Below are positions 9,337-18,234 of a stretch of DNA of 64,000 nt, piece after piece. The translations under genes and the position numbers were made by a program. The notes beneath the pieces are model-generated. The model ran no database searches and was not told where the DNA came from. It saw nothing but the letters and a program-made list of their open reading frames with translations. Positions within the stretch are counted from its first letter, which is position 1, and each line of letters opens with the position of its first letter. The DNA is from SZUA-430 sp040080835 (lineage in GTDB: Bacteria; Pseudomonadota; Alphaproteobacteria; Micropepsales; Micropepsaceae): NCBI GenBank assembly GCA_040080835.1, contig JBEBHP010000007.1:147158-211157 (forward strand), in the 5' to 3' direction.

Positions 9337-9771
9337 TCAGGCTGCCGCAGCCGCAATCACCGCGACCGTGAAACGGGACACGCAAACGAGCCGATCCTGC
9401 TCGTCGACGATTCTGATGGACCACACTTGTGTCGTTCTCCCCAGTGCCTCCGGCCGCGCGGTCGCGATCACCCAGCCGGATTTCACCGGCCTGATGTGGT
9501 TGGCATTGATCTCCAGGCCGACGCCGATGCTCTCTTTGGGGTCGAGGGCGAGGTTGGCGGCAATCGATCCGACGGTCTCGGCCAGGACGACCGATGCGCC
9601 GCCGTGCAGGCGCCCGTGGGGCTGGATCGTGCGCTGGTCGACCGGCATGCGGGCTGTGAGCGTATCCTCTCCCACAGCGATGATCTCGATCCCGAGATGT
9701 GCCGACAGCGTATCATTCTCAACAGCCTGGAGCCTCGACAGGTCACTGACGTCACGCTTCCAGATTGCCAT
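9337..9771 (-). CDS. Hot-dog fold thioesterase (PaaI-like)
   Basis: 144 residues from the ATG at 9771 (MAIWKRDVSDLS). The PaaI/4HBT motif is visible as HGRLHGGASVVLAETVGS, in which the HGG precedes the active-site helix, and the second strand GVGLEINANHIRP is typical. Such enzymes hydrolyse aryl- or acyl-CoA thioesters and often rescue dead-end CoA esters in aromatic degradation. It is the last gene of the nine-gene minus-strand operon, 32 bp after the DUF3237 gene. The C-terminus ends in an alanine run. Confidence 0.88.
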   Translation of the reverse strand: MAIWKRDVSDLSRLQAVENDTLSAHLGIEIIAVGEDTLTARMPVDQRTIQPHGRLHGGASVVLAETVGSIAANLALDPKESIGVGLEINANHIRPVKSGWVIATARPEALGRTTQVWSIRIVDEQDRLVCVSRFTVAVIAAAAA

Positions 9772-9803
9772 GAACAACTCCTTCCCCCGGACGCAGCCGC
9801 GCC

Positions 9804-10253
9804 CTACCCGATCGCAAACACATCAAGACTGACCCGGCTCGGCTCGCGGCGTCCGACGCTGACGTAAATCGTGTTGTTGACGTGCAGCAGACCCGCGCAA
9901 GCCGTCCGAAGCCGGATTGCCGTCCGGAAGTAGACGGCCGCCGGATCAACCTGCTGGCCCTTCTGCAGGGCTTCCGTGATGGCCGGCGGCGCATGACGGA
10001 CACCGCGCGACACAACCTCCACAGTACCGTGCCCATCAATATCGAGAACGTAGTGCGCATCGATCTCAAGCCCACCGTCCGGCTGAACCGACTGCCAGTC
10101 CCCGCCTCCGGCCAGAACCCTGCCGCTGAACTGCCCCAAAACCTGACCGCCCGTGATTGGCACGAAGCGGCGGCCGCTGGCACTGGCATCAAGCACGACG
10201 GGCGCCCCCACTTCGACCAGCAGCGTCACAACCTTGGCAAGACCAACCGTCAT
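9804..10253 (-). CDS. DUF3237 domain protein
   Basis: 149 residues, the whole of which fits the DUF3237 pattern (RRFVPITGGQVLGQFSGRVL, then GGGDWQSVQPDGG and LEIDAHYVLDIDGHG). The biochemical role of this family is not established, but its members recur in catabolic clusters. It overlaps the upstream FAD monooxygenase by 4 bp (ATGA), so translation of the two is coupled and a shared function is likely, for example processing the monooxygenase product. Confidence 0.8.
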   Translation of the reverse strand: MTVGLAKVVTLLVEVGAPVVLDASASGRRFVPITGGQVLGQFSGRVLAGGGDWQSVQPDGGLEIDAHYVLDIDGHGTVEVVSRGVRHAPPAITEALQKGQQVDPAAVYFRTAIRLRTACAGLLHVNNTIYVSVGRREPSRVSLDVFAIG

Positions 10254-11464
10254 GACACCCTCTTCATTCCGGTGAGCTGCTTGTAGCTGTCCGCAATGGC
10301 CTGCAACTCGCCGGCCGCAAAGACTTCTTCGATCCGCTGGAAGCCATTGGGGGCTCGCTCATGCGTCATCTGCATGCACTGCTCGGGTCCGTTTCGGCGG
10401 TTTGCGAGCACGATGGCCGAGGTCGCCGGTAGCCGTTCCTGCTCGTAGGCAGCCAGTGCATCGGCGATCGTGCGGTGTTCCGTCACGGCGCGCGCCAATG
10501 CTGCCGCATCCAAGATGGCCTGGCTCGCGCCATTCGATCCGATCGGGTACATCGCGTGTGCGGCATCACCCAGCAAAGTCGTGCAGCCCTCATTCCAGCG
10601 ATCCGCGGGATTGCGATCCACCATGGGATACTCGAACACCTGCTCCGCGTTGCGGATCAGTGACGGCACATCGAGCCAGTCAAACGCCCAGTCCTCGAAC
10701 TGAGGCAAGAACTCTGACAGGTTGCCTGCGCGGTTCCAGTCCTCGCGCCGCAGCATCTCCTTCGACTTCAGTTCCGCGATCCAGTTGATCCGCTGAAGCC
10801 CGTCGGCACGCGGTGGCTCGATGGGGTAGCACACGAACTTCTGCGCTTCGTGGCCGGCCATGATCATGGTGGCCCCTGTCAGGAACGGGCGCGCCATCGT
10901 CGTCGAACGCCAGAGGATGCGGCCGGAAAAGACCGGAGGGCCTTCATTCGGATAGAGCATGGCGCGCGCACGCGAGTGGATCCCGTCGGCACAGACAACC
11001 AGGTCGGCCTCCAGCGCAACTTCGCCTCCGCCAATGCTCTCGAAGACGACAGTGGACTTTTGGCCCGTGTGCCTGATCGACGTCATCCTGAGACCAGTCC
11101 GGATCCGGTCTGCACCAAGCCGCTCGATTGCTGCGTGCAGCAGAGACATTTGCAGCTGGCCACGGCTCAATGAAATTTGGGGCGCCTGAAAGCCACCGAA
11201 CAAGCCCCGAGGCTCAGTCCAGATGTGTTGTCCAAGCGCGCTGTAGTAGGACAGTTCCCGCGTCGCCACGCCGAGCGTCAGCAACTCGTCAAGCACGCCA
11301 AACTCGCCTAAAACCCGAGCCGCCTGCGGCAGCAAGTTGATCCCGACGCCCATCGGCCTGATCGCAGGGACGGCTTCCGTGACCACGATGTCCCGGCCTC
11401 CCCCATGAAGCGCGAGGGCTGCGGCAAGACCGCCGATCCCGGCGCCGACAATGACGATCTTCAT
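10250..11464 (-). CDS. FAD-dependent aromatic monooxygenase (salicylate hydroxylase/PhzS type)
   Basis: 404 residues with all three group A flavoprotein monooxygenase motifs: GxGxxG (VIVGAGIGGLAAALAL, residues 4-19), the DG motif (DLVVCADGIHSRAR) and the GD motif (TTLLGDAAHAMYPIG). These single-component enzymes use NAD(P)H to hydroxylate an activated aromatic ring. The N-terminal half resembles the PhzS-like flavin-dependent oxidoreductases. It is flanked by the P450 (9 bp upstream) and DUF3237 (4 bp overlap). Together with HpaB and P450 it gives this operon three separate oxygenases. Confidence 0.88.
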   Translation of the reverse strand: MKIVIVGAGIGGLAAALALHGGGRDIVVTEAVPAIRPMGVGINLLPQAARVLGEFGVLDELLTLGVATRELSYYSALGQHIWTEPRGLFGGFQAPQISLSRGQLQMSLLHAAIERLGADRIRTGLRMTSIRHTGQKSTVVFESIGGGEVALEADLVVCADGIHSRARAMLYPNEGPPVFSGRILWRSTTMARPFLTGATMIMAGHEAQKFVCYPIEPPRADGLQRINWIAELKSKEMLRREDWNRAGNLSEFLPQFEDWAFDWLDVPSLIRNAEQVFEYPMVDRNPADRWNEGCTTLLGDAAHAMYPIGSNGASQAILDAAALARAVTEHRTIADALAAYEQERLPATSAIVLANRRNGPEQCMQMTHERAPNGFQRIEEVFAAGELQAIADSYKQLTGMKRVS

Positions 11465-11473
11465 CGAAGCACC

Positions 11474-12712
11474 TCAGGCCTTCGCGCTGTACCTGATCGG
11501 GAATTTGGTGATCGCATTGAACCAGATCGACGGCAGCCATTCCGGCTGACCTGCCAGCTCGAAGTCGGGCATCCTTTCGAGGATGCGTAACAGGAGCGCG
11601 TGCAACTCGATACGTGCCAGCCTGGCACCAATACAGACGTGGGGACCGGTGCCAAACGCAATGTGCCGCTTCGCATTCTCGCGCGTAATGTCGAATGTGT
11701 GCGGATCCTTGAACACGGCAGGATCGCGATTGGCCGCTGCGTAGGACAGGTAGATCTTGTCGCCCTTCTTGACTGGCGTGCCACCAATCTCGGTGTCCAT
11801 CGTCGCGGTCCTGCGGAAATTGGTCGTCGTCGACGTGTAGCGGAGGACTTCCTCGATGGCATTCTCGAGATGCTTCGCTGGATCGCTGCGCAACAGCCTG
11901 TACTGGTTCGGATGCTCGCGCATCAGGTTCATGAAATGCACCGCCGTGCTGCGTGTGGTCTCGTGTCCGGCAACGGCGAAAACGACGAAGACCATGTTGA
12001 GCGCCATCACGTTCGAACCAATCGCCGGATGATGCACGAGCGTGCTCATCAGCGACCCGTCCGGGGTCTTCAACTTCTGCTGCGCCACCTGATGCGCGAG
12101 GCCAAAGAGCTCCATCGTGGGATCATCAGTGCGGTCGCCATGCGTCTCGACGTCCGCAAGCGCGTTGCCAAGCTCAACGACCTTCTCACGCATCTCCAGC
12201 GGAATGCCCATCAATTCGCAAAAGGTATAAACCGGCAATCTGGAGGCAACATCAAACACAAACTCGCATGATCCACGTGGCGCGACGTCATCGACAATCT
12301 CGCGCGCCAGCGCCTGAATCTTTGGCGTCATGTCCTGGAGCATCTTGGGTGTGAATGCCGACATGATTGCCTGCCGAATGCCGACATGATCAGCGGGACG
12401 CATGCCCATGAAATTTGCCTGATGGAGCACAAGTTCATCTGGCTCAAGATCCCAGATCAGAAAGCCTTCGTCGTGCGAACTGAACCGGTTCTGGTCAGCC
12501 GACACATCCACCACGTCCTGATACCGCGTCAGAACCCAGAAGCCCTTCGTCAACGCGCCCCGGTGAACTTTCGGCTTGTAGCTGGGTGTCGGAGGGTTCC
12601 AGTGAACCGGATCGGTCTTGCGCCACGCATCAAAGATGTGATGAGGAGCGCCGTGATGGGTCCCAAACAGCCGCGGATCGAGAATGTTGGCGTTTGCAAG
12701 CTCTGCCGACAT
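11474..12712 (-). CDS. Cytochrome P450
   Basis: 412 residues, typical for a soluble class I bacterial P450. The oxygen-binding helix has AVAGHETTRST (A/G-G-x-E/D-T-T), the ExxR pair sits in AIEEVLRYTS, and the haem loop is FGTGPHVCIGARLARIE with the axial cysteine. Ferredoxin and ferredoxin reductase genes are not in the window, so electrons must come from elsewhere. It lies 37 bp after the HpaH-like hydratase and 9 bp before the FAD monooxygenase. It probably hydroxylates or dealkylates the parent compound before ring cleavage; this is inference. Confidence 0.93.
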   Translation of the reverse strand: MSAELANANILDPRLFGTHHGAPHHIFDAWRKTDPVHWNPPTPSYKPKVHRGALTKGFWVLTRYQDVVDVSADQNRFSSHDEGFLIWDLEPDELVLHQANFMGMRPADHVGIRQAIMSAFTPKMLQDMTPKIQALAREIVDDVAPRGSCEFVFDVASRLPVYTFCELMGIPLEMREKVVELGNALADVETHGDRTDDPTMELFGLAHQVAQQKLKTPDGSLMSTLVHHPAIGSNVMALNMVFVVFAVAGHETTRSTAVHFMNLMREHPNQYRLLRSDPAKHLENAIEEVLRYTSTTTNFRRTATMDTEIGGTPVKKGDKIYLSYAAANRDPAVFKDPHTFDITRENAKRHIAFGTGPHVCIGARLARIELHALLLRILERMPDFELAGQPEWLPSIWFNAITKFPIRYSAKA

Positions 12713-12749
12713 GGAATGCCCTCACAGGATTGGAAGAAGAGAAACTGCG

Positions 12750-13547
12750 CTAGTTGCCGAAGCTGACGGCGACATCACCGAGGCCCTGGTCAAACCTGCA
12801 GACGATGTCATCGCCCGGCTGGAGAGGCAGGGCGCGAACAAAGGATCCCGTCAGGATCACGTGTCCCGGTTCGAAGGTGACGCCAAACTCGGACAGCTTG
12901 TTCGCCAGCCACGCGACTGAGGTGACGGGGTTGCCCAGCACGGCAGACGCCTCGCCTTCCATCTCGGTCTTGCCGTTGCGAATGATCGAACCTCTCACTC
13001 GGCGGACATCTATGTCTTCGAGTCGGCGTGGGTTCGCCCCGACAATCACGGCCCCGCAATAGGCAAGGTCGGCAACGCTCTCGACGATGTTGGCAATGCC
13101 GGGCCCACGCTGATAGCGGAAGTCCACAAGTTCGATCGCTGGCAGCACAAAGTCCGTTGCCCGAAGCACGTCAACTGGCAGGATGCCCGGCCCCTTGAGG
13201 GCGTGCTTCATCACGAATGCAATTTCGATTTCGACCATGGGCGCAAAGAAGCGCGACATCGGATAGTTCGACCCTTCCGGCAGGAACAGGTCATCCGTGA
13301 TGGCACTGTAGTCCGGCTCGGTAGACCCCGACATCTCCTGCATGGGCTTGGACGTCAGGCCAACCTTGTAGCCCTTCACCCGTGCACCCTCTGCCACGCG
13401 GCGCGCGATGAACGCCTCCTGGATGCGATAGGCATCAACGATGTCGATGTTGGGAAACGATTTGGACAACAATGGGATGGGCGTGTGCGTCCGATGAGCG
13501 TCGAGCAGGGACGCCACGATCTTGTCGCGGGCCGATTGGTCAAGCAT
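12750..13547 (-). CDS. 2-oxo-hepta-4-ene-1,7-dioate / 2-keto-4-pentenoate hydratase (HpaH/MhpD family)
   Basis: 265 residues, the normal size. The metal-binding glutamates of the family are recognisable in VEIEIAFVMK and AIELVDFRY, and the C-terminal LTGSFVRALPLQPGD segment is conserved. The enzyme adds water to the enol diene acid formed after meta ring cleavage. It is three bases from the aldolase gene that would use its product. HpaH and MhpD are hard to tell apart; the HpaI-type neighbour favours the homoprotocatechuate-like branch. Confidence 0.88.
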   Translation of the reverse strand: MLDQSARDKIVASLLDAHRTHTPIPLLSKSFPNIDIVDAYRIQEAFIARRVAEGARVKGYKVGLTSKPMQEMSGSTEPDYSAITDDLFLPEGSNYPMSRFFAPMVEIEIAFVMKHALKGPGILPVDVLRATDFVLPAIELVDFRYQRGPGIANIVESVADLAYCGAVIVGANPRRLEDIDVRRVRGSIIRNGKTEMEGEASAVLGNPVTSVAWLANKLSEFGVTFEPGHVILTGSFVRALPLQPGDDIVCRFDQGLGDVAVSFGN

Positions 13548-13550
13548 GGC

Positions 13551-14330
13551 TCAGGCCTTCACGTTGGTGTTGCGAACCGCATCAAGGTCAGCCCGACTGG
13601 CTGTCCCCAAAGCGACGGTGTCTGTGGTGACTGAGATCATCTGGAACCCCTGCTTGATGCGGATCGGGGCGACACGTGGATTGGAGAGAACCGCCGTGGC
13701 CTTCCCTGCCCGCTTCGCGGCAGCGGCCGCTTTCTGGATCGCCGCATCGAAGGCCGGCTTCCCATCATTGTCACCGGGCGGCAAACCCAGCGCGATGGAG
13801 AGATCGAACGGACCGACGAACAGCGCATCGACGCCCGGCACCGCAGCAATCTCTTCGACCGCTTCAAGCGCCTCCGCCGTTTCGATCATCGGGATGACGG
13901 CGACACGCGCATTCGCTGTCTGGACGTAGCCAGGTCCATCTCTCAACCCCACGCGCACTGGCCCAAAGCTCCGTCGGCCATGCGGCGGGTAGAGGCTGGC
14001 CTCGACCGCCTTTCGCGCATCATCCACGGTCTGGATCATGGGGATGAGGATGCCCAGGGCGCCCGCATCCAGCATGCGCCCAATAATGCCAGGATCGTTC
14101 CAGGGAACACGCACGATCGGAACCGCTGGCGTCTGGTCCAGCGCGCGGACCATGTCCAGGGCCGTCTCATAGGACATGCAACCATGCTGCATGTCCACGA
14201 GCACCCAGTCGAACCCCTGGCGCCCGAGCACTTCCGCGCCCATGGCCCCAGGCATCATGCACCAGGCGCCGAGGGTCACGTCACCCTTAGCCCATCGCGT
14301 CTTCAGGGACGCATCATTTCCGATTGCCAC
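13551..14330 (-). CDS. HpcH/HpaI-family aldolase
   Basis: 259 residues of the class II pyruvate aldolase family. Conserved elements: FDWVLVDMQHGCMSYE, VPIVRVPWNDPG, IPMIETAEALEAVEEI (metal-ligand Glu) and ALFVGPFDLSIALG. The family cleaves 4-hydroxy-2-oxo-heptane-1,7-dioate to pyruvate and succinic semialdehyde. It is placed between the HpaH-like hydratase (3 bp) and the FAH-like gene (10 bp), the order expected for a lower meta-cleavage pathway. Some relatives act on 2-keto-3-deoxy sugar acids, but the context argues against that. Confidence 0.88.
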   Translation of the reverse strand: MAIGNDASLKTRWAKGDVTLGAWCMMPGAMGAEVLGRQGFDWVLVDMQHGCMSYETALDMVRALDQTPAVPIVRVPWNDPGIIGRMLDAGALGILIPMIQTVDDARKAVEASLYPPHGRRSFGPVRVGLRDGPGYVQTANARVAVIPMIETAEALEAVEEIAAVPGVDALFVGPFDLSIALGLPPGDNDGKPAFDAAIQKAAAAAKRAGKATAVLSNPRVAPIRIKQGFQMISVTTDTVALGTASRADLDAVRNTNVKA

Positions 14331-14340
14331 CCGTGTATCC

Positions 14341-15171
14341 TCAGAACTGGCCGAGCGCGACGCGACGGACGACGTCGGTGTCGGTTGGCTCGTGACCGAC
14401 CTTGTGCGCTGGTGCTGGAACCTCGAGAACCGTGTTCGACAGGCGGCCGATGCCGGTCACCTCAACTTCAACCGTATCGCCCGGCGTCATCGGCCTGGAG
14501 TTCGCAGGCGTACCGGTCAGCACCACGTCGCCCGGCAGGAAGGTGATGTGACGCGACAGGTCGGCGAAGATGTAGTCGATGCCAAACGTCATCTCGCTCA
14601 CAGGACCGCTCTGCACGACCTTTCCATTGATGTAGGTTCTGACGGTCTGCTCACGAATGTCGACGCCTCGAACGATACCTGGCCCGATGGGACAGAAGCC
14701 GTCCTGACCTTTCACCCGCAGCATCGACCCCGCATCGGTATCGCGGAAGTCCTGCGCGCCCACATCGTTGGCTGGCGCAAAACCAGCAAGGCAGTCCCAG
14801 ACTTCATCGCGGCTTACATTGCGCATGGGCTTGCCGACGATCGCTGCGATCTCGCCTTCGTAGTTCAGGTACTTGCAGTTCGCCGGACGGTGCACAGACC
14901 CGCGATGCGAGTTGAGCGTCGTCAGCGGCTTCTGGAAATAGGTTGGCGTGACCAACGCTGGTGCCTTGAACTCAACCCGGCGGGACTCATAGTTCAAATG
15001 GATGCAGATGATTTTCGTCGGGTCGCACGGCGGCAGGTAGGTCGCATCCGCGTCCCGCACGGTTCGCCCGTCTCCAAGCTTCAGCAAGTCGCCTTCGGGG
15101 CGGACCCATTTCGGCGTGCCTTCGTGCAGAATGCGACGCCACTCTTCGCGTGTACCTTTGAGGACTGACAT
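14341..15171 (-). CDS. Fumarylacetoacetate hydrolase-family protein (HpaG-like decarboxylase/isomerase)
   Basis: 276 residues with the FAH fold signatures NYEGEIAAIVGKPMRNV (metal-binding Glu), GIDYIFADLSRHITFLPGD and VVLTGTPANS. In the homoprotocatechuate pathway this family decarboxylates and isomerises 5-carboxymethyl-2-oxo-hex-3-ene-1,7-dioate. The cluster position supports that, but the E. coli enzyme has two such domains and this one has one. It could equally open a C-C bond hydrolytically. Confidence 0.85.
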   Translation of the reverse strand: MSVLKGTREEWRRILHEGTPKWVRPEGDLLKLGDGRTVRDADATYLPPCDPTKIICIHLNYESRRVEFKAPALVTPTYFQKPLTTLNSHRGSVHRPANCKYLNYEGEIAAIVGKPMRNVSRDEVWDCLAGFAPANDVGAQDFRDTDAGSMLRVKGQDGFCPIGPGIVRGVDIREQTVRTYINGKVVQSGPVSEMTFGIDYIFADLSRHITFLPGDVVLTGTPANSRPMTPGDTVEVEVTGIGRLSNTVLEVPAPAHKVGHEPTDTDVVRRVALGQF

Positions 15172-15197
15172 GTGAAGCTCTCCCTTATTGTCTGGTT

Positions 15198-16655
15198 TCA
15201 GGCGAAGGTGCCCTTGCGCACGGCGATATTCTTGATGTCGCAGTAGAAGTCGAAGCTCCAGGTGCCACCTTCGCGGCCAAGGCCTGAGTCGCGTGCACCA
15301 CCGAACGGAGCCGCGAGGTCCCGTACGAAGAAGCAGTTCACCCAGAGTGTTCCGGCAACCACGCTGCGCGCGATGCGCATGGCACGCTGCTCGTTGCGGC
15401 TGAACAATGTCCCCGCAAGCCCGTATTGCGTGTTGTTGGCGAGCTCGATGACCTCTTCGTCGCGTTCAAAGGTCTGCCACGTCAGCACGGGACCGAAGAC
15501 CTCACGCTGCGAAATTTCCATCTTCGGATCGACATTCGAGAACATGGTGGGCTGGATATAGAGACCGCCCAGTGCGTCGCGGTCTCCACCCCAGACGGGC
15601 TTCGCGCCAGCGGCTTTTGCACGCTCCACGAAACCCATGACGCGCTCGAAGTGCTCCTTCGTGATCACGGGACCGACGCGCGTGTTTGGGTCGCGCGGAT
15701 CGCCAACCTTCATGTGGCTGGCGGCCTGCTTCACCTTCTCCAGGAACTCGCTGGCGATCTTGGCCTCAACCATCACGCGCGTACCTGCGAGGCAGACCTG
15801 GCCGGCGTTGATGTATTGGCCCGCCACCGTCTGGGCGGCCGCGTCGAGATCAGCGTCAGCGCAGACGATCAGAGGTGACTTGCCACCGAGCTCCGCACTC
15901 ATTGGCGTGATCGACCGGGCAGCGGCCTGCCCGATCAGCTTGGCTGTGTCCGTGGACCCTGTGAACGAGATGCGGTCCACATCCCCATGTTTTACAAGCG
16001 CATCACCCGCCAATTCGCCTATGCCTTGCACGACGTTGAGTACGCCTGCCGGCAATCCAGACTCATGGGCGATGTCGGCCATGAGCGAACACGTCAGCGG
16101 CGCCCACTCAGGCGGCTTCACAACAACCGTGTTTCCAGCCGCCAACGCAGGTCCGACCTTCCAGGTGGTCAGCATCAACGGTGCGTTCCAAGGCGTAATC
16201 AGTACTGAAACGCCTGATGGGTCGTAGCGAACGTGGTTCACCACCTCATGGCCGTCGATCTTGTGATCCTCAAGCGTCGTCGCCCAATCGGCGAAGAACT
16301 CGATGTTCTGGGCAGCGCGGGGGATGACCCGCATCATGTTGCCGCCGATCAGAGACCCGTTGTCTGTGGTCTCGACTGCGGCGAGGTCCTTCGCGCGGGC
16401 GCGTATACCCTCCGCGAACCGCTTCAGATAGGGCAAGCGCCCTTGAGGCCCAAGGGCTGCCCATGCGGGAAACGCCTTCCTCGCTTCATGCACAGCTTCG
16501 TCAGCTTCCGCCTTCGAACCTGCTGAAACATCTGCCAGGTGGGCTCCGTCAATTGGAGAGTGGTCCGCGAAGCGCTGTCTGGAGGCCACCCGCCGCCCAC
16601 CAATGTAATGGTCCGTTGATACGCTAACGCCTGCAACCGTGACTGGATGGGTCAT
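15198..16655 (-). CDS. Aldehyde dehydrogenase (HpaE-like semialdehyde dehydrogenase)
   Basis: 485 residues. The catalytic cysteine lies in NAGQVCLAGTR, the general-base glutamate in AELGGKSPLIV, and the NAD-binding turn in SFTGSTDTAKLIG. In Hpa pathways HpaE oxidises 5-carboxymethyl-2-hydroxymuconate semialdehyde, the ring-cleavage product. The start codon shares one base with the stop codon of the hydroxylase gene upstream (TAATG), so the two are translationally coupled. The C-terminal APFGGARDSGLGREGG loop is standard. Confidence 0.9.
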   Translation of the reverse strand: MTHPVTVAGVSVSTDHYIGGRRVASRQRFADHSPIDGAHLADVSAGSKAEADEAVHEARKAFPAWAALGPQGRLPYLKRFAEGIRARAKDLAAVETTDNGSLIGGNMMRVIPRAAQNIEFFADWATTLEDHKIDGHEVVNHVRYDPSGVSVLITPWNAPLMLTTWKVGPALAAGNTVVVKPPEWAPLTCSLMADIAHESGLPAGVLNVVQGIGELAGDALVKHGDVDRISFTGSTDTAKLIGQAAARSITPMSAELGGKSPLIVCADADLDAAAQTVAGQYINAGQVCLAGTRVMVEAKIASEFLEKVKQAASHMKVGDPRDPNTRVGPVITKEHFERVMGFVERAKAAGAKPVWGGDRDALGGLYIQPTMFSNVDPKMEISQREVFGPVLTWQTFERDEEVIELANNTQYGLAGTLFSRNEQRAMRIARSVVAGTLWVNCFFVRDLAAPFGGARDSGLGREGGTWSFDFYCDIKNIAVRKGTFA

Positions 16656-18094
16656 TACACTGGTTCCTTTAGAAATCTATCGACCAAGCGATCAGCGCGT
16701 TCGCGAGACGCGTTCATGTGGGCCATTTGCTGGTTGCGCGCACCAGACGTGAGGTAAAAACGTTCATACAGCTCCACGCGGCTGGCGAGTGCGGAACCAG
16801 AAAAATCCCAGGCGAGGCGGAACACGCGCGAGCGCTCTTCGGCGGTCACCTTCCCGGCGCCGTGCATGTACTTGTCAATTAGCGGCCGCAGCTCCGGATC
16901 TGCGAACTGACTCATCGTCGGAGCGGCAAGCAGATTGTGGGAACCCAAGAGGCGGATGATCTCATTCACGCGCGGAAACCAGGTCGGCAGCGTTGCCCGC
17001 AACGCCGTCAGAGGTGCGCCTTGGGGGAACCACACGCTGTTGCCAAATTCATAGGCGTTGTCCTCTGCCGTCTGGATGCAGGACCGAGCAAACTCTGCAA
17101 ACGTCCACAACTCTCCCAGCATCTGGACGTTGACGGGTTGAAGCCCGTTGATCGTTTCAAGCATGCGCGTCGCCAGGCCCCAGGCAAACTCAAGCTTGGT
17201 CTGCGCCCGGATCATCGTCTGCTGCATGATGTTCGGAAACCAGCCCGTCCGCATGACTTGATTGTAGACTGGCAAATTTGCATTCACGAACACGCGATCC
17301 CAAGGAACTTCGACCTTGTCGAAGATCACGAAGGCGTCCTGCTCGTCGAAACGGCTCGAAAGCGGGTGATCGAATTTGTTGAGGGAGCCTGCGCAGCTGT
17401 CGCGGCAAATGAACTTCAGGCCAGGCGTGTCCATCGGGATGCAGAACGAAAGAGCGAACGCGTCGGCCCCTGGCATCAGCGGATGCGCGGGATAAACGGC
17501 AAGCTCATCGGCAAAAGGCGCGAGTGTCGCAAGAATGCGAGCACCGCTGACAACGATGCCCTGGCTCGTCTCCTCCACCTTGTGCAGCGGGATCTCGTCA
17601 CCTGGTGCCGGCGAGTCACCCTTACCGCGATCAACGGTCGGGTGGATGATGGTATGGGTCAGCGAGATGTCATTGCGGCGAAGGAACTTCTGGTACTTGA
17701 CCAGCCTCTCTGCACCAGCCTCGTTGCCATTGACGCCCCACTCGTCACTGCGCCCTGCGAAGCCGGCATAAGTGACGTTCATGTAGTCAGGCGTACGCCC
17801 CATGAAGCCGACCGTGTGCTCGGCGATACGCTGCAGGGCTTTGTGCCGTCGGCGGATGTCCTCGCGCGAACGCGGGATCAGGTGACTGGCGTTGATGAGT
17901 TCGCCGGTCTCCGGATCGGGAACCAGGCAATCATCCGCATACTGATGCTGCAAATCGAAGACCGCAGCCAGTCCCGCCGCCGCCCCGGCGAAGGCGTGAT
18001 GCGAGGCAATATCGGATACCTTGTCCTTGCCAATCCAGATTTCGCGACGGTCCTTCAACCCCGCCAGAAACTGTTTACCATTGCGAGCTGGCAT
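16655..18094 (-). CDS. 4-hydroxyphenylacetate 3-monooxygenase-like oxygenase (HpaB family)
   Basis: 479 residues matching class D FADH2-dependent phenol hydroxylases (HpaB/TftD/HsaA-distant type): N-terminal GKQFLAGLKDRREIWIGKD, the substrate-loop region PDYMNVTYAGFAGRSDEW, FDEQDAFVIFDKVEVPWDRVF and the C-terminal ARNQQMAHMN. These enzymes ortho-hydroxylate a phenol with FADH2 delivered by a reductase such as HpaC, which is not in the window. First gene of the nine-gene operon; a perfect 14-bp palindrome lies 20 bp before its start codon. The real phenolic substrate need not be 4-hydroxyphenylacetate. Confidence 0.88.
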   Translation of the reverse strand: MPARNGKQFLAGLKDRREIWIGKDKVSDIASHHAFAGAAAGLAAVFDLQHQYADDCLVPDPETGELINASHLIPRSREDIRRRHKALQRIAEHTVGFMGRTPDYMNVTYAGFAGRSDEWGVNGNEAGAERLVKYQKFLRRNDISLTHTIIHPTVDRGKGDSPAPGDEIPLHKVEETSQGIVVSGARILATLAPFADELAVYPAHPLMPGADAFALSFCIPMDTPGLKFICRDSCAGSLNKFDHPLSSRFDEQDAFVIFDKVEVPWDRVFVNANLPVYNQVMRTGWFPNIMQQTMIRAQTKLEFAWGLATRMLETINGLQPVNVQMLGELWTFAEFARSCIQTAEDNAYEFGNSVWFPQGAPLTALRATLPTWFPRVNEIIRLLGSHNLLAAPTMSQFADPELRPLIDKYMHGAGKVTAEERSRVFRLAWDFSGSALASRVELYERFYLTSGARNQQMAHMNASRERADRLVDRFLKEPV

Positions 18095-18114
18095 GTCGTC
18101 TCCCTTGCTTATTT

Positions 18115-18128
18115 CTGACTATAGTCAG
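18115..18128. promoter_or_regulatory. Palindromic operator O1 (CTGACTATAGTCAG), probable TetR site
   Basis: Perfect 14-bp palindrome upstream of the hpaB-like gene. The same core recurs at 18143 and, with one change, at 18968, both beside the tetR gene. Spacing and symmetry fit a TetR dimer overlapping the operon promoter. Confidence 0.65.
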
Positions 18129-18142
18129 TTTTAATTTTTCGG

Positions 18143-18152
18143 CACTATAGTC
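18143..18152. promoter_or_regulatory. Palindromic operator-like site O2 (core ACTATAGT)
   Basis: CACTATAGTC keeps the eight-base symmetric centre ACTATAGT and the right arm base of O1; the outer arms diverge. It lies between O1 and the tetR start, so it could serve autoregulation or cooperative binding. Weaker match than O1. Confidence 0.45.
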
Positions 18153-18234
18153 CGAACCGCTATTGCGTCAAGACAGTTCTTGATAGATTGCAGCGCTGGA
18201 GCACGCGTCTCCGACAGAAGTGGAACTGGTAGTG

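Noticed and set aside
16937..18118. Plus-strand frame (393 residues) opposite the hpaB-like gene
   Set aside because: No recognisable domains; the opposite strand encodes a complete class D flavin hydroxylase.
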